Assembly: GCF_014649755.1 (NCBI RefSeq)
Contig: NZ_BMTQ01000022.1
Coordinates: 46,112 to 110,111 of the forward strand
Direction of reading: 5' to 3'
Length of the DNA: 64,000 nucleotides
Source: Streptomyces litmocidini
GTDB taxonomy: Bacteria > Actinomycetota > Actinomycetes > Streptomycetales > Streptomycetaceae
The notes beneath the pieces are model-generated. The model saw nothing but the letters and a program-made list of their open reading frames with translations. It ran no database searches and was not told where the DNA came from. This document shows positions 1 to 7,287 of the stretch, piece after piece; the stretch's first letter is position 1, and the number at the start of each line of letters is the position of its first letter. The translations under genes were made by a program, and so were the position numbers.

Positions 1-70
1 TTGCCGGGGACACCGCCCGGAGCGGGCCCTTTCGGTTCGGGGCGACCGCCCGGGACCGGCCCGCTTCCCG

Positions 71-240
71 CCCCGGGCGACCGCCCGGAGCCCCTCTCGT
101 TCCGCCCCGGGCGACCGCCCGGAGCCCCTCTCGTTCCGCCCCGGGCGACCGCCCGGAGCCCGTCTCGTTCCGCCCGGGGCGACCGCCCGGGGCGACCGCC
201 CGGGGCCCGTCTCGTTCCGCCCGGGGCGACCGCCCGGGGC
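71..240. repeat. 34-bp GC-rich tandem repeat array
   Basis: About five units with a 34-bp period (starts at 71, 105 and 139 are regular; the later units carry a short insertion). Each unit holds the self-complementary core CCGGGCGACCGCCCGG followed by a CTCTCGTTCCG or GTCTCGTTCCG linker, so each can form a short hairpin. The array fills most of the 341 bases before the first gene. I see no gene in this stretch; the long open frame across it is a by-product of high GC. Confidence 0.8.
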
Positions 241-341
241 AGGTCCCCTTCCCTCCCGGGGCCACTGCCCGGGGCCCGCAGCCGTCGCCGGGGCCTCCCG
301 CCCGACCCGGGCCCCTCCCCCGCACCCCTTACGCTCATGAC

Positions 342-1136
342 ATGGCCCCGCGCACCACCCGCCCCGTCGGCACCCCGACCCGCGGGACCACCAACCCGAA
401 CCGGCTGCGCCGCATGGACCGCTGGATCGCCGCCGTCCACGGCCCCGCCCTGCGCGGCTTCCCCGAGCCGCCGCTCGCCGTGGACCTCGGGTACGGGGCC
501 GCCCCCTGGACCGCCGTGGAGCTCCTGGCCCGGCTCCGCACCGCCGAGCCCCGCACCCGGCTCTACGGCATCGAGATCGAACCGGCCAGGGTCGAGGCCG
601 CGAAGCCGTACGAGCGGGAGGGCCTCTCCTTCCTGCACGGCGGCTTCGAGGTGCCGGTGCCCGGTCGGGTCGCCCTGATCCGGGCGGCGAACGTGCTGCG
701 CCAGTACGACGAGGACCAGGTCGCGGCCGTCTGGGCCAGGCTCTGCGGGCGACTCGCCCCCGGCGGGCTGCTCGTGGAGGGGACCTGCGACGAGATCGGC
801 CGCCGGCACGTGTGGGTGGCGCTCGACGCGGGCGGGCCGCGCACCGTGACCTTCGCGACCCGGCTCGGCTCGCTCGACCGGCCCTCGGACCTCGCGGAAC
901 GGCTGCCGAAGGCGCTGATCCACCGGAACGTGCCGGGCGAGCCGGTGCACGCCTTCCTGCGGGACTTCGACCGGGCGTGGGCGGCGGCCGCCCCGTACGC
1001 CTCGCTGGGCGCGCGACAGCGGTGGATCCGCTCCGCCCGCGACCTCGCGGCGGACTGGCCGCTGACGGACGGCCCGCGCCGCTGGCGACAGGGCGAGGTG
1101 ACGGTGCGCTGGGAGGCGCTGGCACCGCGCGGGTGA
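342..1136 (+). CDS. Class I SAM-dependent methyltransferase, unassigned substrate
   Basis: 264 residues. Residues 46-55 (AVDLGYGAAP) are the glycine-rich motif I that binds S-adenosylmethionine, and the acidic strand end GIEIEPARVEAA (about 76-87) should contact the ribose. The middle (RAANVLRQYDEDQ, then LAPGGLLVEGTCDE) resembles the later strands of Rossmann methyltransferases. The substrate cannot be told from sequence. The start is supported by a TACGCT -10 box six bases before the ATG, which suggests a leaderless transcript; there is no ribosome binding site. It stands alone between two repeat-rich spacers. Confidence 0.75.
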   Translation: MAPRTTRPVGTPTRGTTNPNRLRRMDRWIAAVHGPALRGFPEPPLAVDLGYGAAPWTAVELLARLRTAEPRTRLYGIEIEPARVEAAKPYEREGLSFLHGGFEVPVPGRVALIRAANVLRQYDEDQVAAVWARLCGRLAPGGLLVEGTCDEIGRRHVWVALDAGGPRTVTFATRLGSLDRPSDLAERLPKALIHRNVPGEPVHAFLRDFDRAWAAAAPYASLGARQRWIRSARDLAADWPLTDGPRRWRQGEVTVRWEALAPRG

Positions 1137-1440
1137 CGGGACGTCCGCCGGCGCGTCCGCGGGCGTGCTCCTCGGGGCCCCTCTCCGGGCTTCCCTCCGG
1201 GCTTCCCTCAGGGCTCCTCTCGGGGCCCTCCCTCGGGACTTCCCCTCGCTTCTCCCCAACTCCCGCTGAATTTCCCGTCCGGAGGGAACGCCACACGCAC
1301 CCCACTCGTCCCCCGTGAGGGGGACGGGCCCGACAGGCCCAGGTTTCCTCTGTCGCTTTCCTGTTTCGCGTGGCACTATCGCCAGGCCGCCATCAGGTTA
1401 CTGACGGTAAATCAGATTTGGGTCACTCGAGGGGGAGCTC
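1137..1440 (+). other. Intergenic spacer with short repeats and promoter region
   Basis: No gene seen. The first 120 bases carry a degenerate repeat of the type GGGCTTCCCTC (about 1187-1250). A hairpin at 1307-1326 probably ends the upstream transcript. The last 100 bases are less GC-rich, include the small inverted repeat TTACTGACGGTAA (1397-1409), and end in the purine-rich ribosome binding site GAGGGGGAG before the GTG at 1441. Confidence 0.6.
1307..1326. terminator. Hairpin, probable terminator
   Basis: CGTCCCCC and GGGGGACG form a perfect 8-bp stem around a GTGA loop. There is no U-run, as is usual for streptomycete terminators. Confidence 0.5.
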
Positions 1441-2490
1441 GTGAACCGACGCCGCCACGCCACCGCCGCGATCACCGTGATCTGCGCCCTGACCGTGCTG
1501 GCCTCTCCCGCACTGACCCTCCAGGCCGCCGCCGCGCCGCTCCCGCCCTCCCCTCCGAGGAAGAGCCTGGAGGAGGTGCGCGCGGAGATCGACGACCTGT
1601 ACCGGAAGGCCGCCGTCGCCACCGACGCGTACAACCTCGCCGAGGAGAGGACGAAGGAGCAGTCCGCCGAACTCGTCCGGCTCGCCCGGATGATCGTGGA
1701 CGGCCGCGAGAAGATCGAGGACCTCAAGGCCAAGGCCGGCGCCGCCGCCCGCGCCCAGTACCGCAACGGCGGGCTCCCGGAGGGCGCGCAGCTCGTCCTC
1801 ACGAACGACCCGCAGCTCTTCCTCGACGCCGCCGGACGGCTCAAGGACGGCGCGAAGGCCACCCACGACCTCCTGGGCGAGATGACCCGCGCCCAGGCCG
1901 AGTTGGACACCTACGCCAAGGACGCGGGCGCCAACTGGACCAAGCTGGAGGCCAACCGCGTCCGGCAGGCGAAGGCGAAGAAGGAGATCAACGACAAGAT
2001 CGCCGCCGCCGAGAAGCTGGAGGCCGAACTCGCCGCCGAGGAGCGCGAGCGGCTGCGGCTCCTGGAGCAGCAGGCCCTGAACCGGGCCCAGACGACCTGG
2101 CTCGGCACCGGCGTCCTCAAGGGCCTGAAGGGGGACACGACCGAGGAGGGCAGGAAGGCGGTCGAGTTCGCGACGGCCCAGATCGGCAAGCCGTACGTCT
2201 GGGGTGCCGAGGGGCCGCTCTCGTACGACTGCTCCGGGCTGACCCAGCGCTCCTGGGGCGCGGCCGGCCGGGGCATCCCGCGCACCTCGCAGGAGCAGTG
2301 GCGGCTCCTGCCGCACGTGGACATCAAGGACATGCGGCCCGGCGACCTGATCGTCTACTTCAAGGACGCGAGCCACATCGGGATGTACGTCGGGAACGGG
2401 ATGATCGTGCACGCGCCGCGCCCGGGGCGGAACGTGACCCTCGCGGGCGCGGGCTCGATGGAGATCCTGGGAGTGGTCCGCCCCGCGTGA
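1441..2490 (+). CDS. Secreted NlpC/P60 (C40) peptidoglycan endopeptidase
   Basis: 349 residues with a GTG start behind GAGGGGGAG. Residues 1-32 form a Sec signal peptide ending near AAA. Residues 42-220 are a long charged coiled coil, as in RipA-like hydrolases. The C-terminal 107 residues are an NlpC/P60 domain with catalytic Cys264 (YDCSGL), His312 (SHIGMY) and a third polar residue His324 (IVHAP). Such enzymes cut between D-Glu and mDAP in stem peptides and act in the wall during growth or spore separation. The coiled coil probably keeps the enzyme inactive until a partner binds it (inference). I looked for a ydaO-type c-di-AMP riboswitch upstream and do not see one. Confidence 0.9.
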   Translation: MNRRRHATAAITVICALTVLASPALTLQAAAAPLPPSPPRKSLEEVRAEIDDLYRKAAVATDAYNLAEERTKEQSAELVRLARMIVDGREKIEDLKAKAGAAARAQYRNGGLPEGAQLVLTNDPQLFLDAAGRLKDGAKATHDLLGEMTRAQAELDTYAKDAGANWTKLEANRVRQAKAKKEINDKIAAAEKLEAELAAEERERLRLLEQQALNRAQTTWLGTGVLKGLKGDTTEEGRKAVEFATAQIGKPYVWGAEGPLSYDCSGLTQRSWGAAGRGIPRTSQEQWRLLPHVDIKDMRPGDLIVYFKDASHIGMYVGNGMIVHAPRPGRNVTLAGAGSMEILGVVRPA

Positions 2491-2807
2491 CCCGCCCGCC
2501 CCGCGTGACCCGCCCCCTCCTCCCTTCGTGACCCGCCCCCTCGCGCCCCGCCCCGCGTGACACGAGCCACCTCCGCGACCCGGCGGGCGTGACGGGAGCC
2601 ACGTCCGGGGCGTGACGTTTCTCATGGGCCCGGGCCCCCGCGCGGGGGCAAGTACCTCCCCTTCCGCGGCATATGCCAAGCACGGCGCGTCCTCTCACGG
2701 GCTGATCGCCATTCCGTTGCGCACCGCCCTACCGCTATGGTCCGGGACGGGCGGGACGCCACCCGGCGCCCCGCGCACCCTCGGGGGGAGGGAAGGAAAC
2801 CGGACCG
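2491..2807 (+). other. Intergenic spacer with CGTGACCCGCCC repeats
   Basis: No gene seen. From about 2485 to 2595 the motif CGTGACCCG or close variants recurs five times at uneven spacing. The right half is less biased and holds a possible TATGGT -10 box (2736-2741). The strong ribosome binding site GGAGGGAAGGAAA lies just before the ATG at 2808. Confidence 0.5.
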
Positions 2808-4109
2808 ATGCCCGTATCCGTACCGCGTCAGAGAAACGTCTCTGCCGCTGCGGGACCCGGCGAGGCCACCCCAATGGACGCCACTCCCATGACAGGCACA
2901 GTCACAGGAACCGATCGCAGCGATCTCACTCTCCTGGTCGTCGAGGACGACCCGGCGGGTGCCCTCGCCGTACCCGAACTGCTCGACGCGGCCGACGCCG
3001 CCGGCACCCGGGTCCGCATCCGCACCGCCCGGAACCTCACCGAGGCCGAGCGGCTCCTCACCGACGACGTCCACTGCGTCCTCGTCGACCTCTCCCTGCC
3101 CGGCCCCCGGGCCGCCGCCGGCGACGACCCGCTCGCCCCGCTGCGGCACATCCTGCGCCTCGCCCCGCGCCACGCCGTCCTCGCGCTCGCCGCCTCCGCC
3201 GACGCCGAGCTGGCGGCCGAGGCGGTACGCGTCGGGGCCCAGGACCACCTCTTCCGCGAGGAGCTCGACGGACGGCTGCTCAGCCGGGCCATCCGCTACG
3301 CCGTCGAGCGCAAGCGGGCCGACGCCGTCCAGGTGAAGCTCGCCGAGTCCCGGCTGCGCGCCCAGGAGAACGCCCGGCTGGAACGCGGCCTGCTGCCGAC
3401 CCCGCTCCTGGAGGGCTCCGACCTGCGGTTCGCCTCCCACTACCGGCCCGGCCGCTCCCGCGCCCTGCTCGGCGGCGACTTCTACGACACCGTCCGCACC
3501 CCCGACGGCACCGTCCACGCCATGATCGGCGACGTCTGCGGGCACGGTCCCGACGAGGCCGCGCTCGGCGTCGAGCTGCGGATCGCCTGGCGGGCCCTGA
3601 CCTTCGCGGGCCTCTGCGGGGACGAGCTGCTCTCGACGATGCAGCAGGTCCTGGAGCACGAGCGGGAGAGCGACGAGATCTTCGCGACCCTCTGCACCGT
3701 CGACATCGCGCCCGACGGACGCCGGGCCGGGCTCTGCCTGGCCGGCCACCCCTCGCCGCTGATCGCCCGGCACGGGCGGGCCGCGCGCCTCCTCCCGTAC
3801 GAGGACGGCGGCCCGGCCCTCGGACTGCTGCCGCGCGCCCGCTGGCCGCGCCGGCAGGTCGAGCTGGGCGGGGCGTGGAGCCTGCTCATGTACACGGACG
3901 GGCTCATCGAGGGCCGTTCGGCGGGCCCCGGTTCCCCACGGCTCGGCCAGGACGGGATGGTCGAGATGATCAACCGCCAGCTGGCCTCGGGCCTGCGCGG
4001 CGAGGAGCTCCTGGAGGCGGCCGTGACGGAGGTCCGGTCCCTGAACGGCGGCGAGCTGACGGACGACGTCGCCGTCCTGGCCCTGGAAAGGGAGAGGACC
4101 CGGGGGTGA
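2808..4109 (+). CDS. Response regulator with PP2C/SpoIIE phosphatase output domain
   Basis: 433 residues. An N-terminal receiver domain (about 38-165) has an acidic pair in VVEDD and phospho-acceptor Asp94 (VLVDLSLPG). A helical linker leads to a SpoIIE/PP2C phosphatase domain (about 200-433) with metal-binding motifs GGDFYD, GDVCGHG, MYTDGL and LTDDVAV, all with their aspartates. This architecture (RsbU/RssB-like) normally dephosphorylates an anti-anti-sigma factor to release a stress sigma factor. No kinase or STAS partner lies nearby, so the input is unknown. An upstream ribosome binding site supports the ATG at 2808. Confidence 0.88.
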   Translation: MPVSVPRQRNVSAAAGPGEATPMDATPMTGTVTGTDRSDLTLLVVEDDPAGALAVPELLDAADAAGTRVRIRTARNLTEAERLLTDDVHCVLVDLSLPGPRAAAGDDPLAPLRHILRLAPRHAVLALAASADAELAAEAVRVGAQDHLFREELDGRLLSRAIRYAVERKRADAVQVKLAESRLRAQENARLERGLLPTPLLEGSDLRFASHYRPGRSRALLGGDFYDTVRTPDGTVHAMIGDVCGHGPDEAALGVELRIAWRALTFAGLCGDELLSTMQQVLEHERESDEIFATLCTVDIAPDGRRAGLCLAGHPSPLIARHGRAARLLPYEDGGPALGLLPRARWPRRQVELGGAWSLLMYTDGLIEGRSAGPGSPRLGQDGMVEMINRQLASGLRGEELLEAAVTEVRSLNGGELTDDVAVLALERERTRG

Positions 4110-4209
4110 GCACCTCCCGGATCCCGGAAGAGGGACGGGGCCCGGGGTGAGCGCCTCCCGGGTCCCGGAAGAGGGACAGGACCCGGGGGTGAGCACCTCC
4201 CGGGTCCTG
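4098..4209. repeat. Three tandem copies of a 41-42 bp repeat
   Basis: Copies begin near 4098, 4140 and 4181, each starting CCCGGGGGTGAGCACCTCC or a near variant and followed by CGGGTCCCGGAAGAGGGAC; the third is partial. The phosphatase stop codon lies inside the first copy. Each unit can pair CCCGGG with CCCGGG, so the array probably also acts as a terminator. Confidence 0.8.
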
Positions 4210-4228
4210 CCGTGGCGCTGCCTGCCGC

Positions 4229-4585
4229 CTATCGGCCGCCGTTGTAGGGGCCGTACGGTCCGTCACTGCTGGAGCCGCCGCCGCGGCGGCCGCCCCGGCC
4301 CCCGCCGGAGACCTGCGCGAGCGCGGGTCGCACGTCCACCATGAAGACGATGGCGGCGATCAGCCCCGCGATCTGCAGGAACAGCATCGGCAGCAGCAGG
4401 TTCAGGACGAGGTTGACGCCCAGGACGATCAGCCAGAACTTCTTCGTCTGCTTGTCGGCGGCGCGGTAGGCGTCCTCGCGCGCCATGGCGGCGAAGACGA
4501 GCGCGGCGACGGCGAAGCCGGTGAAGACCAGGAAGGTCACCAGGGAGAGAAGGGAATCGAATCCCGCGCGCAACATGCTGAGCAC
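4229..4585 (-). CDS. DUF2516 family membrane protein
   Basis: 118 residues. Two predicted membrane segments (about 13-33 and 51-82) flank the short charged loop AREDAYRAADKQTKKFW, which is typical of the actinobacterial DUF2516 family. A glycine/arginine/serine-rich tail follows. Function unknown. It is the last of three reverse-strand genes (XRE regulator, coiled-coil protein, this one), but a strong hairpin at 4623-4649 separates it from the gene before it. Confidence 0.8.
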   Translation of the reverse strand: MLSMLRAGFDSLLSLVTFLVFTGFAVAALVFAAMAREDAYRAADKQTKKFWLIVLGVNLVLNLLLPMLFLQIAGLIAAIVFMVDVRPALAQVSGGGRGGRRGGGSSSDGPYGPYNGGR

Positions 4586-4622
4586 CGCCTAGTGGGATGG
4601 AGAGAGAGCGCCTCGCGGTCAA

Positions 4623-4649
4623 GGTACCCGGTACAACGCACCGGGTACC
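4623..4649 (-). terminator. Terminator of the coiled-coil protein gene
   Basis: GGTACCCGGT and ACCGGGTACC form a perfect 10-bp stem with a 7-base loop, just after the stop of the reverse-strand gene at 4666-5235. Confidence 0.7.
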
Positions 4650-4665
4650 CCCAGGAGTGCCCGCC

Positions 4666-5235
4666 CTACTCCTTCTCGGCGGCGACGGCCGTCTTCTTGG
4701 CGGAGGCCTTGCGGACGGTGGTCTTCCGGGCGGACGCCTTCTCGGCCCCGGCCCCGGTCTCCGCCGCCGGGTCCTCCGCCTCCTCCGCCTTGGGCGCCGG
4801 CTCCGGCTCGACGACGACGGCGATCTCGGTGATCTCCTCGGCGACCTCGCCGCGCCAGGCCCGGACGGCCTCCTCGCCGTGCGCGGCGACCTCCTCGTAC
4901 TTCTCGCGCGCCTTGACCGCGTACTCGGCGGCGACGCCGACCCCGCGCAGGGCCAGGTCCTGGGCGGTCTCGCCGAACTTCTTGAGGTCGGTGTCGAGGC
5001 CGCCGACGACCTCGGCGAACTTCGCCTGCACGGTGGCCTGGGCCTCCTTGGCCTGCGCGGTCACCTTCTCCTGCACGGCCTTCGGGTCGGTCTTCCGGAC
5101 GGCGTCGATGCGGGCGGGCGCCTCGGCGGCGAGCTGCTCGATCAGCCCGGGTACCTTCCGGGCCTGCCGCACGGCGAGGTCGGCGGTGCCGGCGGCGAAG
5201 TAGAGGGGGGTACGCAGTTCGTCGATGATGGCCAT
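4666..5235 (-). CDS. Heparin-binding hemagglutinin-like, apolipoprotein-type coiled-coil protein
   Basis: 189 residues from the ATG that follows a ribosome binding site. The N-terminus (IIDELRTPLYFAAGTADLAV) and the long amphipathic helix (about 20-135) resemble mycobacterial HBHA and apolipoprotein A1-like proteins. The tail has acidic stretches and then a lysine/alanine-rich end (KASAKKTAVAAEKE), like the heparin-binding end of HBHA. In mycobacteria such proteins bind glycans and lipid surfaces; here a membrane or lipid-inclusion role is only a guess. The XRE regulator gene lies 37 bp upstream on the same strand, so they are probably co-transcribed. Confidence 0.7.
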   Translation of the reverse strand: MAIIDELRTPLYFAAGTADLAVRQARKVPGLIEQLAAEAPARIDAVRKTDPKAVQEKVTAQAKEAQATVQAKFAEVVGGLDTDLKKFGETAQDLALRGVGVAAEYAVKAREKYEEVAAHGEEAVRAWRGEVAEEITEIAVVVEPEPAPKAEEAEDPAAETGAGAEKASARKTTVRKASAKKTAVAAEKE

Positions 5236-5272
5236 GCTGGTGGTCCTCCCGGATGTGACGTACTGGGGCGTA

Positions 5273-5662
5273 CTAGTGCGAAGGCGGCACGGTGCCCGTG
5301 TCGGCCGCGGCGGCGTCGGCGGCGTTCTCCTTGCGGAAGGAGTCGTAGATCTGGAGCAGCACCTGCTTCTGCCGCTCGTTGATCGAGGGATCGGCCAGGA
5401 TGACGGCGCGCGTCTCCAGCTCCTCCCGCTCCTTCTCGTCGAGGATCCCGGCCCGTACGTAGAGCGTCTCGGCGGAGATCCGCAGCGCCTTCGCGACCTG
5501 CTGCAGGACCTCGGCGCTGGGCTTGCGCAGCCCGCGCTCGATCTGGCTGAGGTACGGATTCGACACCCCGGCGGCGTCGGCGAGCTGCCGCAGGGAGAGC
5601 TGCGCGGTCCGCCGCTGCTCGCGGAGGTACTCGCCGAGATTGCCGACGTTGAGCGATGCCAT
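5273..5662 (-). CDS. XRE-family helix-turn-helix regulator
   Basis: 129 residues from the ATG at 5662. The HTH (about 11-65) reads LREQRRTAQLSLRQLADAAG, then VSNPYLSQIERG, the canonical Cro/C1 fold. The C-terminal half (GILDEKEREELETRAVILADPS, split by the fold) is found in actinobacterial regulators that sit next to HBHA-like genes. A perfect 20-bp palindrome lies 30 bp upstream of the start, between this gene and the divergent AraC gene, and is a likely autoregulatory operator. Confidence 0.85.
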   Translation of the reverse strand: MASLNVGNLGEYLREQRRTAQLSLRQLADAAGVSNPYLSQIERGLRKPSAEVLQQVAKALRISAETLYVRAGILDEKEREELETRAVILADPSINERQKQVLLQIYDSFRKENAADAAAADTGTVPPSH

Positions 5663-5691
5663 GCCCCGACCATGCCAGCCATTGCTAACTA

Positions 5692-5711
5692 TTGCAAGCA
5701 GGTGCTTGCAA
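5692..5711. promoter_or_regulatory. Perfect 20-bp palindromic operator TTGCAAGCA-N2-TGCTTGCAA
   Basis: Two exact 9-bp half sites are separated by GG, in the divergent spacer between the XRE gene (start 5662) and the AraC gene (start 5754). It is strikingly AT-rich for this genome. A partial half site (ATTGCTAAC) adjoins on the left. It is best explained as the operator of the XRE regulator. Confidence 0.7.
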
Positions 5712-5753
5712 AAGTCGCGGCCGCGGCGGGGCGGGCCGTGCCATGCTGGGGGC

Positions 5754-6200
5754 GTGGATCTGGACGATCTGAGACGACTGCGCCGCGCGCGGGACACGAT
5801 GGACCGCGACTACGCGTCCCCCCTGGACGTTCCGGCCCTGGCCAGGGTCGCCCTGATGTCGACCGGGCACTTCGCGCGCAGCTTCCGCACCGCGTTCGGG
5901 GAGACGCCGTACGGCTACCTCATGACCCGCCGCGTGGAGCGGGCGAAGGCGCTGCTGCGGCGGGGGGACCTGAGCGTGACCGAGGTCTGCTTCGAGGTGG
6001 GCTGCACGTCGCTCGGGTCGTTCAGCTCGCGCTTCACCGAGCTGGTCGGCGAGACGCCGAGCGCGTACCGGGCCCGGGCCCACGAGGAGGGCGCGGCGAT
6101 GCCGGCGTGCGTCGCCAAGGTGCTCACCCGGCCGGCGAGGAACGGCGGGCCCGCCGAACCGGTCAGGAACGGAGAAGCGGGTCCGGACCCCTCGCCGTAG
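5754..6200 (+). CDS. Small AraC-family transcriptional regulator
   Basis: 148 residues from a GTG start. Almost the whole protein is the double HTH of the AraC family (about 8-105; PLDVPALARVALMSTGHFAR, then FSSRFTELVGETPSAYR); there is no N-terminal ligand domain. The C-terminal 40 residues are low-complexity. The VOC gene starts 10 bp after the stop, so a joint role is plausible. An in-frame extension upstream to 5523 is rejected because it runs through the operator and into the divergent gene. Confidence 0.8.
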   Translation: MDLDDLRRLRRARDTMDRDYASPLDVPALARVALMSTGHFARSFRTAFGETPYGYLMTRRVERAKALLRRGDLSVTEVCFEVGCTSLGSFSSRFTELVGETPSAYRARAHEEGAAMPACVAKVLTRPARNGGPAEPVRNGEAGPDPSP

Positions 6201-6210
6201 CGTCGACGGC

Positions 6211-6630
6211 ATGGACAACGACATCAAGCTCTCGCAGTGCTTCGTCACCGTCGACGACGCCGACAAGGCGCTCGGTTTCTACCGCGACGCCCTGGGCCTG
6301 GAGGTCCGCGACGACGTCGGCCACGGGGGGATGCGCTGGGTGACCCTCGGCTCGCCCGCGCAGCCGGACGTGGCGGTCGTCCTGGAGCCCCCGCTCCCCG
6401 ACCCCAACGCCTCGGAGGCCGACCGCCGGGCGGTCACGGACCTCCTCGCCAAGGGCCTGCTGCGCGGCGCGATCTTCTCGACGGAGGACGTCGACGCCAC
6501 TTTCGAACGGATCCGGTCGGCCGGCTTCGAGGTCCTCCAGGAGCCGGTCGACCAGCACTACGGCGTTCGCGACTGCGCCTTCCGCGACCCGGCCGGCAAC
6601 ATGATCCGCTTCGCCCGGTCCACGGCCTGA
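6211..6630 (+). CDS. VOC (glyoxalase/bleomycin-resistance fold) protein
   Basis: 139 residues. Two beta-alpha-beta-beta-beta modules are seen: KLSQCFVTVDDADKALGFYR at the start and DCAFRDPAGNMIRF at the end, the standard VOC signature. Metal ligands are not all obvious. Members include glyoxalases, dioxygenases and antibiotic-binding proteins. A TAGCGT -10 box seven bases before the ATG overlaps the stop codon of the AraC gene, so it probably also has its own leaderless transcript. Confidence 0.85.
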   Translation: MDNDIKLSQCFVTVDDADKALGFYRDALGLEVRDDVGHGGMRWVTLGSPAQPDVAVVLEPPLPDPNASEADRRAVTDLLAKGLLRGAIFSTEDVDATFERIRSAGFEVLQEPVDQHYGVRDCAFRDPAGNMIRFARSTA

Positions 6631-6713
6631 ACCTCCTCGTCGGCCCCCGGCGCCCCGCGCTCGTCCGCTTCGCAATCATCCGTGACGGATCGACCCTCGC
6701 TACGCTGGCAGGC

Positions 6714-7199
6714 ATGACTTCCATGGCCCCCGCCCGCACCGAACCCGACCTCTCCTACCTCCTCGACCACACCAGCCACGTCCTGCGGACGCGGATGGCG
6801 GCCGCGCTCGGGGAGATCGGGCTCACCGCGCGGATGCACTGCGTGCTGGTGCACGCCCTGGAGGAGGAGCGGACGCAGGCGCAGCTCGCCGAGATCGGGG
6901 ACATGGACAAGACCACGATGGTGGTGACCGTGGACGCCCTGGAGAAGGCCGGGCTCGCCGAGCGCAGGCCGTCGACCACCGACCGCCGGGCGCGGATCAT
7001 CGCGGTGACCGAGGCGGGGGCGGAGGTGGCGCGGCAGAGCCAGGAGATCGTCGACGGGGTGCACGAGGGCGCCCTCTCCTCGCTGCCCGACGACGAGCGC
7101 GAGGTGCTGGTGCGCGCCCTCGGCCGGCTGGCCGCCGGGCATCTGGAGACGCCCGTCGAGAGCCCCAGGCCCGCACGCCGGGCCCGTCAGCGGGGATGA
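6714..7199 (+). CDS. MarR-family transcriptional regulator
   Basis: 161 residues. The winged helix is clear: QAQLAEIGDMDKTTMVVTVD (recognition region), then a wing containing RRPSTTDRRARIIAVTEAG. A TACGCT -10 box seven bases before the ATG implies a leaderless message. It precedes an MFS exporter gene in the same direction with an AT-rich spacer between them, so it probably represses that exporter and responds to the exporter's substrate. Confidence 0.88.
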   Translation: MTSMAPARTEPDLSYLLDHTSHVLRTRMAAALGEIGLTARMHCVLVHALEEERTQAQLAEIGDMDKTTMVVTVDALEKAGLAERRPSTTDRRARIIAVTEAGAEVARQSQEIVDGVHEGALSSLPDDEREVLVRALGRLAAGHLETPVESPRPARRARQRG

Positions 7200-7209
7200 G
7201 GCCCCCACT

Positions 7210-7265
7210 CCTCCCGTAAAAAATAGTCTGCAACAAAACAATCTGTTAGCGTCTCTCCTGTCACC
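7210..7265 (+). promoter_or_regulatory. AT-rich promoter/operator region before the MFS gene
   Basis: The stretch around 7218-7248 (AAAAATAGTCTGCAACAAAA, then CAATCTGTTAG) is far richer in A/T than the surroundings. It carries the spaced repeat AGTCTG/AATCTG. This is where the MarR protein encoded just upstream would be expected to bind. The exact site is not certain. Confidence 0.45.
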
Positions 7266-7287
7266 TCCGTCGGACAGGAGAGTCCCC

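Noticed and set aside
1..678. Long frame over the tandem repeats at the left end
   Set aside because: It overlaps the methyltransferase in another frame, and its product is repeat-derived proline/arginine sequence.
1360..1440. Possible ydaO-type c-di-AMP riboswitch before the NlpC/P60 gene
   Set aside because: Such genes often have one in Streptomyces, but I do not recognise its conserved core here, and the spacer is short.
5523..5753. N-terminal extension of the AraC-type protein
   Set aside because: It would run through the perfect palindrome and into the divergent XRE gene; a GTG at 5754 gives a complete double HTH.
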